64,000 bases of DNA from Litoditis marina (Eukaryota; Nematoda; Chromadorea; Rhabditida; Rhabditidae): contig OZ038435.1 in the NCBI GenBank assembly GCA_964036275.1, forward strand, positions 17,478,632 through 17,542,631, in the 5' to 3' direction. Below, piece after piece: positions 55,754-64,000 of the stretch. The translations under genes were made by a program, and so were the position numbers. Within the stretch, counting starts at the first letter, position 1; every line of letters begins with the position of its first letter. The notes beneath the pieces are model-generated. The model ran no database searches. It was not told where the DNA came from and saw nothing but the letters and a program-made list of their open reading frames with translations.

Positions 55754-56712
55754 AAAAACAATTTAGAGGAGAGTGTAGAACAAAACAACAACTTCCAGCT
55801 AGCTTACACCGAAAATTTTGTATTTGAGGGGATATTCGTCGAGGACCAAAAAATAATTAGAGTCGAATAAGAATAATTGTTGCGAGTTGTTCACTTCGAG
55901 TCTAGGTTGAATTAAAACTGGTGATCTTTGAGAAATACTTCAACTAACATAAAACAGTGAATACGATACACGATACACCAAAATTCCCGACAAGGTTTTC
56001 TTAAAAGGCTTAAAACAAAAAATAAACTCTTAACTCACATTTTCCAATATTGTTATGTCCTTCCTAACCAACAACTGACAAGAGTAATATCGGAAGAGAA
56101 TCTTACCTGAAATGAAATGAAATGTAAAAAGCTAAAAAGACAAAAATTAGAACGAAACAGAATCATTCGATACAAAAAGACAGGAAATGGTAACATACAC
56201 ACGAAGAAAACGACACCAATGAGGTTAAATGACGTTCATGAACTAAGGAATCAAACATACTAAAAATAGAATGTAAAACAATAATAACAATGAAAATTTT
56301 AAGCAGCTTTTGCTCACTGGATGGCGGCCGTCCAAAATTTGAAAACGTCAGCCGCAGCCCGACCGCGCCGCGTGATTCGTCAACAGAAGCCCGCTCTGCC
56401 GTTTGAAATTTATTCGTTTGACTTTTCTGAATTTTTTTTTTATTTCTATGTCTATTTTTTCACACTTCACTGATTTCATGATAATTTAAGTGTTCTGCAG
56501 GGTATTGTGGCGTGTGTGGAACTGGCCTCTATCGCAGAAAACTCCTTTTTTCTTCAATAAAAGTGAGTTATACCCTTAATTCTTCATGTATCGCGAATGT
56601 TATTCTGCTTTGGGACTGTTCCAATCATGAAAAAAATGTCACAAAAGCATTGAAGGCCATGTGAAGTGACTACTTGTTCGAATGTTGGCCGCTTTCAATG
56701 GTGGAACAAGGT

Positions 56713-57160
56713 GCTTTTCAGACGTGCTAAATTTGACTTGCTGCAGGCTTACAAAATAAGGACTCAGCTTCCCATCGATCCATGGGAAAACCGTAATCTT
56801 CCGAGGGATAGGCATCGTCTAATTTTATGCGATAAAATAAGTGATACTAGATACTGGTTCTTTCCGATAGTGTTGAAAATGTGGAATTCAATAAGTAAGG
56901 ATATCGACAATTAAAAAGTGTTTAGCAATTTAAGACGTATTTGAATGTTATTGACATTGCCGTCCTATTTCAACACGTCCCATTTTCACTGCAATAGTTT
57001 AGATGCGAGTCAACTGAAATCCTAAAAAGCTTTCCATGACCTGAAGATGGAAGAGATATGCTTCCATCTTTTTGGGGTGTTTATAGTTCATTTCCATATC
57101 ACGGAAGATTATTGTTATGTGCTATTGTATAGAGGAATACCTATTATTATTATCTGAGTT
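56713..57160 (+). pseudogene. Non-LTR retrotransposon RT tail, copy B
   Basis: Same RRAKFDLLQAYKI and WNSISKDI fragment as 31,195-31,645, with the same TATTATTATT-like end. Here it directly follows GGTGGAACAAGG, without the 2.6 kb seen in copy A. Confidence 0.65.
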
Positions 57161-58980
57161 TTTGACAACTTGTTTCATTAACTTGTTCTTAAAAAAACTG
57201 AACAAGCTCTAACAGCGATTTGCAGTTTATTGGAAAACTCTGAAGTGATGAAAAATATCTTGGAGTATTCATTGGCTTGCTACCAAGTCTCAGTGGAAAT
57301 GACCGCAACTGAAGTACTCCTTCTCGCGTTCCCACATTTGCCAGGAACAAACGGCAAAGAGTCGAAACGCCCCCTGGAAGTGTCAGTGACAGTATGGCTA
57401 TAATTGAAGACGACTTGCTCAATCGAGTGAACGGCCTTCCTCCCTTTGTGAAGAACATCCGGCACCATTTCTCAGAGGTTATTCAGGAACAATCGTCGAA
57501 AATTGCCTTAGTTTATTCGGAAAATTTCAAGTTGCGTGAGTAGCTTACCTCCGTGAGATCAAAACCATTATATACTTTCCTGCCCCCAAAACTATATACT
57601 TCTTTGTTTGATCGGTTTGATATCGGAACTAATGTATTTGTCACTCTTATTCTGTTGATGGTTATGAAAAGGAGACCGAAGATGAATGAAAACACTGGAG
57701 AAAAAGGATCATCCGGAAATGTTGCTATATTTTCGAAAGTACGCCTCGCAGCCGCGCCGCGTAAGAAACTGAAAGGAGTTTTATTGAGTATAGGATGTGT
57801 TCGGTTTTTGATTTCCCAGTTTTGGGAAACACATGATTATGTCCGCATGAACTATCTTGTATGATTTTATGTTAGGATTTTTCATTTGAACAAAATACAA
57901 TTGTGTCACTAGGACTTTTGGATGGTGGTATGAGCACATTAACCTAATAAATATATCTTGTATAAGTTCATGTCAGTTTCATGAGTGATAAACTTTTCCA
58001 ATTCTCGAGATCGTTGTACTAGTGAATTTAATCACGCAGCGTGGAGTTTCTGTAAATCCTTGTACTCATACTCGTCACTTTATTGCTTAACGAACAACTG
58101 GAAAAATTCTGGCGGATCCATAATAAGCTTTGCTGGAAGATTGTTGAATTGCACAGCAAGGCGCGAATACTAATCAACTCTTTCTCTAACCGTCTATTTT
58201 TCCTGCGGCGCGCATGATAAGAGACTTCTAAAGCCACGTTGCCTAACGAATGCAAACAGGAATTGTGAAATAGAGCGACTATTCCAAGAATCTGGGGGTC
58301 AACAAAGTAAGAGTAACAAATTTCCTTTTTGAATTTCATTAGAGTAACGATGTGAAAGGCGTTCAAGATGCTCAGGATAAACAAACGCTGAAGACAACTT
58401 TTCTCTACACGAATTGAACAAGTTTACTCTCAGTTGAAATAGAAAATTTTAGCACTAAACACATTTCAGCGGTAGTTCACTACAGCAAAAACGAAAGAGT
58501 GAAAAAGGGATGAAATGAACTCTACCTTTTTTGTTACTTGTACGCGCCAGCTCGAAGTTTTATCCGCAGTAATTTAACCTGAAACAAAATGAAACTACGT
58601 TCCGCATCGATTGACACTATTGAAACAGAATAAAGACACCACTTTTTCATAATCTGAATTGCATGAAAAATTTCGAGTCCGAAAAGAAATATAGTATATT
58701 TAGCTCCGAATTGGACTCGTTACTGTATAAATATTAACTCAGAACAAGCGTCGTTGCAAAACAGTAAATAACTGTTTATACAGCGTGGCTGTCATCGACA
58801 TTGATTTTTCCCCTCGTCGTCTGACGTCTCTTCGGGGCGCAATATATCTCTAGATTTGTTGCAATACAGTTTCGACCAAACGCAAATTTGTAATTAACAG
58901 CCTATGGTCTGAGAAGGGGCGGAGCCATGGGATTTGGCAATGAGCCAATTTCTTTTCGATGTAAGCATTTTCAAAATTTA

Positions 58981-59055
58981 TGCACTAGCCGGGTATCGAA
59001 CCCGTGGGAGTCAGAGCGCCAAGCAACAAGCTTACCACTGAGTCATTGGCGCACG
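58981..59055 (-). pseudogene. tRNA-like sequence, intact form
   Basis: On the minus strand: A-box-like TGACTCAGTGGTAAGC and B box GGGTTCGATACCC with a paired T arm. The expected acceptor stem does not form (GTGCGCC against CTAGTGC). Instead GCGCCAA pairs with TTGGCGC in the first half. A tRNA pseudogene or SINE head, not a working tRNA. Confidence 0.55.
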
Positions 59056-59478
59056 AATCTGAACTATGTTTGCAGAGGCCGTGAACCCGCAACTATGCTA
59101 CATCAATCGTAGCTCCGTTTGTAGCAATTCAACGCAAAATATAACCTGAAAGTCACAACAAACGCAAGGCACACTTGAAATTATAAATAAATCAGCAATA
59201 ATAGTGAGAAAAACAGCAAAACTACGAACTTCATCATATTATATCAAAAATCGAAAAAGTTTCGTCAACACAATACGAAATCCTTCAATGCACTTCTTTC
59301 AGACACGTCTTAGAGAGCGAAGTTCTCACATTATCCTTCACTTGTTTGACAGTAAAATCACCGAACCAGAAGTATAACTTACCTGAGATTGAACCCTGTA
59401 AACGTATTTTATGATTGGAGCACTTAACATTATCATTCAAGGGTACGAAACATGCTTTATTCCACTAATAACAAAAAG

Positions 59479-62400
59479 GTTTTGGGCTGAGCAATCAGAT
59501 TTACTAGTGCGAATCGCTGCGAACATAGGCTTATTTTTCCAAATGTTGTTTAGAACACTTTGAGTGAGTGATGCTGAAAGTTTGAGCGTGAAACTACAAC
59601 TTTTCAATTTTGACCAAAATCTGGTTTTTCACATAAGGGTCCCCCACATGGTGCAAAAACTTTTTTGACTCCGAATCGGCTGATTTTTGCAAATGTTGTT
59701 CAGAACACTCTGAGTGAGTGATGCTGAAAGTTTGAGCGTAAAACTACAACTTTTCAATTTTGACCAAAATCTGTTTTTCACATAAGGGTCCCCCACATGG
59801 TGCAAAAACTTTTTTGACTCCGAATCGGCTGATTTTTGCAAATGTTGTTCAGAACGCTCTGAGTGAGTGATGTTGAAAGTTTGAGCGTAAAACTACAATT
59901 TCTCAATTTTGACCAAAATCTGTTTTTCACATAAGGGTCCCCCACATGGTGCAAAAACTTTTTTGACTCCGAATCGGCTGATTTTTCCAAATGTTGTTTA
60001 GAACACTTTGAGTGAGTGATGCTGAAAGTTTGAGCGTGAAACTACACATAAGGGTCCCCCACATGGTGCAAAAACTTTTTCCCCCACATGGTGCAAAAAC
60101 TTTTTTGACTCCGAATCGGCTGATTTTTCCAAATGTTGTTTAGAACACTTTGAATGAGTGATGCTGAAAGTTTGAGCGTAAAACTACAACTTTTCAATTT
60201 TGACCAAAATCTGTTTTTCACATAAGGGTCCCCCACATGGTGCAAAACTTTTTTGACTCCGAATCGGCTGATTTTTCCAAATGTTGTTTAGAACACTTTG
60301 AGTGAGTGATGCTGAAAGTTTGAGCGTGAAACTACAACTTTTCAATTTTGACCAAAATCTGTTTTTCACATAAGGGTCCCCCACATGGTGCAAAAACTTT
60401 TTTGACTCCGAATCGGCTGATTTTTCCAAATTTCGTTTAGAACACTTTGAATGAGTGATGCTGAAAGTTTGAGCGTAAAACTACAACTTTTCAATTTTGA
60501 CCAAAATCTGTTTTTCACATAAGGGTCCCCCACATGGTGCAAAACTTTTTTGACTCCGAATCGGCTGATTTCTCCAAATGTTGTTTAGAACACTTTGAGT
60601 GAGTGATGCTGAAAGTTTGAGCGTGAAACTACAACTTTTCAATTTTGACCAAAATCTGTTTTTCACATAAGGGTCCCCCACATGGTGCAAAAACTTTTTT
60701 GACTCCGAATCGGCTGATTTTTGCAAATGTTGTTCAGAACACTCTGAGTGAGTGATGCTGAAAGTTTGAGCGTGAAACTACTCATAAGGGTCCCCCACAT
60801 GGTGCAAAAACTTTTTCCCCCACATGGTGCAAAAACTTTTTTGACTCCGAATCGGCTGATTTTTCCAAATGTTGTTTAGAACACTTTGAGTGAGTGATGC
60901 TGAAAGTTCGAGCGTGAAACTACAACTTTTCAATTTTGACCAAAATCTGTTTTTCACATAAGGGTCCCCCACATGGTGCAAAACTTTTTTGACTCCGAAT
61001 CGGCTGATTTTTCCAAATGTTGTTTAGAACACTTTGAGTGAGTGATGCTGAAAGTTTGTGCGTGAAACTACAACTTTTCAATTTTGACCAAAATCTGTTT
61101 TTCACATAAGGGTCCCCCACATGGTGCAAAACTTTTTTGACTCCGAATCGGCTGATTTTTCCAAATGTTGTTTAGAACACTTTGAATGAGTGATGCTGAA
61201 AGTTTGAGCGTAAAACTACAACTTTTCAATTTTGACCAAAATCTGTTTTTCACATAAGGGTCCCCCACATGGTGCAAAACTTTTTTGACTCCGAATCGGC
61301 TGATTTCTCCAAATGTTGTTTAGAACACTTTGAGTGAGTGATGCTGAAAGTTTGAGCGTAAAACTACAACTTTTCAATTTTGACCAAAATCTGTTTTTCA
61401 CATAAGGGTCCCCCACATGGTGCAAAACTTTTTTGACTCCGAATCGGCTGATTTCTCCAAATGTTGTTTAGAACACTTTGAGTGAGTGATGCTGAAAGTT
61501 TGAGCGTGAAACTACAACTTTTCAATTTTGACCAAAATCTGTTTTTCACATAAGGGTCCCCCACATGGTGCAAAACTTTTTTGACTCCGAATCGGCTGAT
61601 TTTTCCAAATTTCGTTTAGAACACTTTGAATGAGTGATGCTGAAAGTTTGAGCGTAAAACTACAACTTTTCAATTTTGACCAAAATCTGTTTTTCACATA
61701 AGGGTCCCCCACATGGTGCAAAACTTTTTTGACTCCGAATCGGCTGATTTCTCCAAATGTTGTTTAGAACACTTTGAGTGAGTGATGCTGAAAGTTTGAG
61801 CGTGAAACTACAACTTTTCAATTTTGACCAAAATCTGTTTTTCACATAAGGGTCCCCCACATGGTGCAAAAACTTTTTTGACTCCGAATCGGCTGATTTT
61901 TGCAAATGTTGTTCAGAACACTCTGAGTGAGTGATGCTGAAAGTTTGAGCGTGAAACTACACATAAGGGTCCCCCACATGGTGCAAAAACTTTTTCCCCC
62001 ACATGGTGCAAAAACTTTTTTGACTCCGAATCGGCTGATTTTTCCAAATGTTGTTTAGAACACTTTGAATGAGTGATGCTGAAAGTTTGAGCGTAAAACT
62101 ACAACTTTTCAATTTTGACCAAAATCTGTTTTTCACATAAGGGTCCCCCACATGGTGCAAAACTTTTTTGACTCCGAATCGGCTGATTTTTCCAAATGTT
62201 GTTTAGAACACTTTGAGTGAGTGATGCTGGAAGTTTGAGCGAGAATATACAACTTTTCAATTTTGACCAAAATCTGTTTTTCACATAAGGGTCCCCCACA
62301 TGGTGCAAAAACTTTTTTGACTCCGAATCGGCTGATTTTTCCAAATTTCGTTTAGAACACTTTGAATGAGTGATGCTGAAAGTTTGAGCGTGAAACTACA

Positions 62401-64000
62401 ACTTTTCAATTTTGACCAAAATCTGTTTTTCACATAAGGGTCCCCCACATGGTGCAAAACTTTTTTGACTCCGAATCGGCTGATTTTTCCAAATGTTGTT
62501 TAGAACACTTTGAGTGAGTGATGCTGAAAGTTCGAGCGTGAAACTACAACTTTTCAATTTTGACCAAAATCTGTTTTTCACATAAGGGTCCCCCACATGG
62601 TGCAAAACTTTTTTGACTCCGAATCGGCTGATTTCTCCAAATGTTGTTTAGAACACTTTGAGTGAGTGATGCTGAAAGTTTGAGCGTAAAACTACAACTT
62701 TTCAATTTTGACCAAAATCTGTTTTTCACATAAGGGTCCCCCACATGGTGCAAAACTTTTTTGACTCCGAATCGGCTGATTTTTCCAAATGTTGTTTAGA
62801 ACACTTTGAGTGAGTGATGCTGAAAGTTTGAGCGTAAAACTACAACTTTTCAATTTTGACCAAAATCTGTTTTTCACATAAGGGTCCCCCACATGGTGCA
62901 AAACTTTTTTGACTCCGAATCGGCTGATTTCTCCAAATGTTGTTTAGAACACTTTGAGTGAGTGATGCTGAAAGTTTGAGCGTGAAACTACAACTTTTCA
63001 ATTTTGACCAAAATCTGTTTTTCACATAAGGGTCCCCCACATGGTGCAAAACTTTTTTGACTCCGAATCGGCTGATTTTTCCAAATTTCGTTTAGAACAC
63101 TTTGAATGAGTGATGCTGAAAGTTTGAGCGTAAAACTACAACTTTTCAATTTTGACCAAAATCTGTTTTTCACATAAGGGTCCCCCACATGGTGCAAAAC
63201 TTTTTTGACTCCGAATCGGCTGATTTCTCCAAATTTCGTTTAGAACACTTTGAATGAGTGATGCTGAAAGTTTGAGCGTAAAACTACAACTTTTCAATTT
63301 TGACCAAAATCTGTTTTTCACATAAGGGTCCCCCACATGGTGCAAAACTTTTTTGACTCCGAATCGGCTGATTTCTCCAAATGTTGTTTAGAACACTTTG
63401 AGTGAGTGATGCTGAAAGTTTGAGCGTGAAACTACAACTTTTCAATTTTGACCAAAATCTGTTTTTCACATAAGGGTCCCCCACATGGTGCAAAACTTTT
63501 TTGACTCCGAATCGGCTGATTTCTCCAAATGTTGTTTAGAACACTTTGAGTGAGTGATGCTGAAAGTTTGAGCGTGAAACTACAACTTTTCAATTTTGAC
63601 CAAAATCTGTTTTTCACATAAGGGTCCCCCACATGGTGCAAAAACTTTTTTGACTCCGAATCGGCTGATTTTTGCAAATGTTGTTCAGAACACTCTGAGT
63701 GAGTGATGCTGAAAGTTTGAGCGTGAAACTACACATAAGGGTCCCCCACATGGTGCAAAAACTTTTTCCCCCACATGGTGCAAAAACTTTTTTGACTCCG
63801 AATCGGCTGATTTTTCCAAATGTTGTTTAGAACACTTTGAGTGAGTGATGCTGAAAGTTCGAGCGTGAAACTACAACTTTTCAATTTTGACCAAAATCTG
63901 TTTTTCACATAAGGGTCCCCCACATGGTGCAAAACTTTTTTGACTCCGAATCGGCTGATTTCTCCAAATGTTGTTTAGAACACTTTGAGTGAGTGATGCT
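59479..64000. repeat. ~148-bp satellite array
   Basis: About 31 head-to-tail units of 148-149 bp, each with AAGGGTCCCCCACATGGTGC, GACTCCGAATCGGCTGAT and GAGTGAGTGATGCTGAAAG. Variants differ at a few diagnostic sites: TTTTCC / TTTCTCC / TTTTGC before AAATG, TGTTG or TTTCG after, and GAGTG or GAATG. Shortened compound units recur (near 60,045, 60,781, 61,962, 63,732). The first unit is diverged and the array leaves the window. Open frames on the minus strand shift every unit (148 is not a multiple of 3) and are not genes. Confidence 0.97.

Larger units (their letters stand above)
37000..59478. repeat. Segmental duplication, copy B
   Basis: Counterpart of 13,901-35,038. It is interrupted at 39,154-44,932 by unique sequence and the Harbinger, after which a piece already present at 38,085-38,470 appears a second time (44,933-45,335). 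It ends abruptly at the satellite. Confidence 0.93.

Noticed and set aside
58981..59055. Functional tRNA gene
   Set aside because: A and B boxes are present but the acceptor stem does not pair and the first half folds on itself.
59629..63932. Many 67-81-residue frames beginning HHVGDPYVKNRFW on the minus strand
   Set aside because: They are the satellite unit read in successive frames; the 148-bp period shifts the frame each unit, so no continuous protein exists.
59479..64000. CRISPR-like array
   Set aside because: Units are contiguous with no unique spacers; eukaryotic satellite.

Overview
This window looks like nuclear DNA of a Caenorhabditis-type nematode. Introns end in TTTCAG-like acceptors, there are C-type lectin (clec) genes, minisatellites built on CTCGAAAA, many short palindromic transposons, a Cer1-like Ty3/gypsy element and a long satellite. 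Coding density is low; nearly all recognisable coding sequence belongs to four kinds of locus. The species assignment is inference from style and content; no rRNA or mitochondrial marker is present.

Layout. 1-5.2 kb: CT microsatellite, a tRNA-derived SINE-like repeat, several MITE-like palindromes, and the last three exons of an unrecognised plus-strand gene. 5,262-13,385: a complete LTR retrotransposon with apparently identical 342-bp LTRs, a 5-bp target duplication (TTGTA) and one intact 2,294-residue Gag-Pol ORF with an unexplained ~430-residue C-terminal extension. 13.9-35.0 kb (copy A) and 37.0-59.5 kb (copy B): a direct segmental duplication of about 21-22 kb, very similar by eye. Each copy carries one minus-strand clec gene with two C-type lectin domains, degraded copies of the plus-strand gene, a decayed non-LTR retrotransposon and many repeats. 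The 2-kb spacer between copies holds one more relict lectin exon and a small MITE. Inside copy B, at 39.5-44.9 kb, sits a full PIF/Harbinger transposon with its two genes (Myb/SANT-like protein and DDE transposase) facing each other, both open with consistent splice phases. 59.5 kb to the end: a ~148-bp satellite array with recurring compound units, running off the window.

How the parts relate. The two duplicate copies act as a natural occupied/empty-site comparison. Five segments are present in A and absent from B (14,544-14,775; 27,301-27,885; 28,573-31,194; 33,402-33,561; 33,645-34,559), and the Harbinger is present only in B. This gives precise boundaries for several transposons, including a 232-bp element with TA target duplication. 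A 164-bp MITE in the spacer shares its terminal sequence with the Harbinger and is plausibly mobilised by it.

Limits: identities were judged by eye, gene models come from splice-site and phase matching without transcripts, and family names rest on motif recognition, not on database searches.
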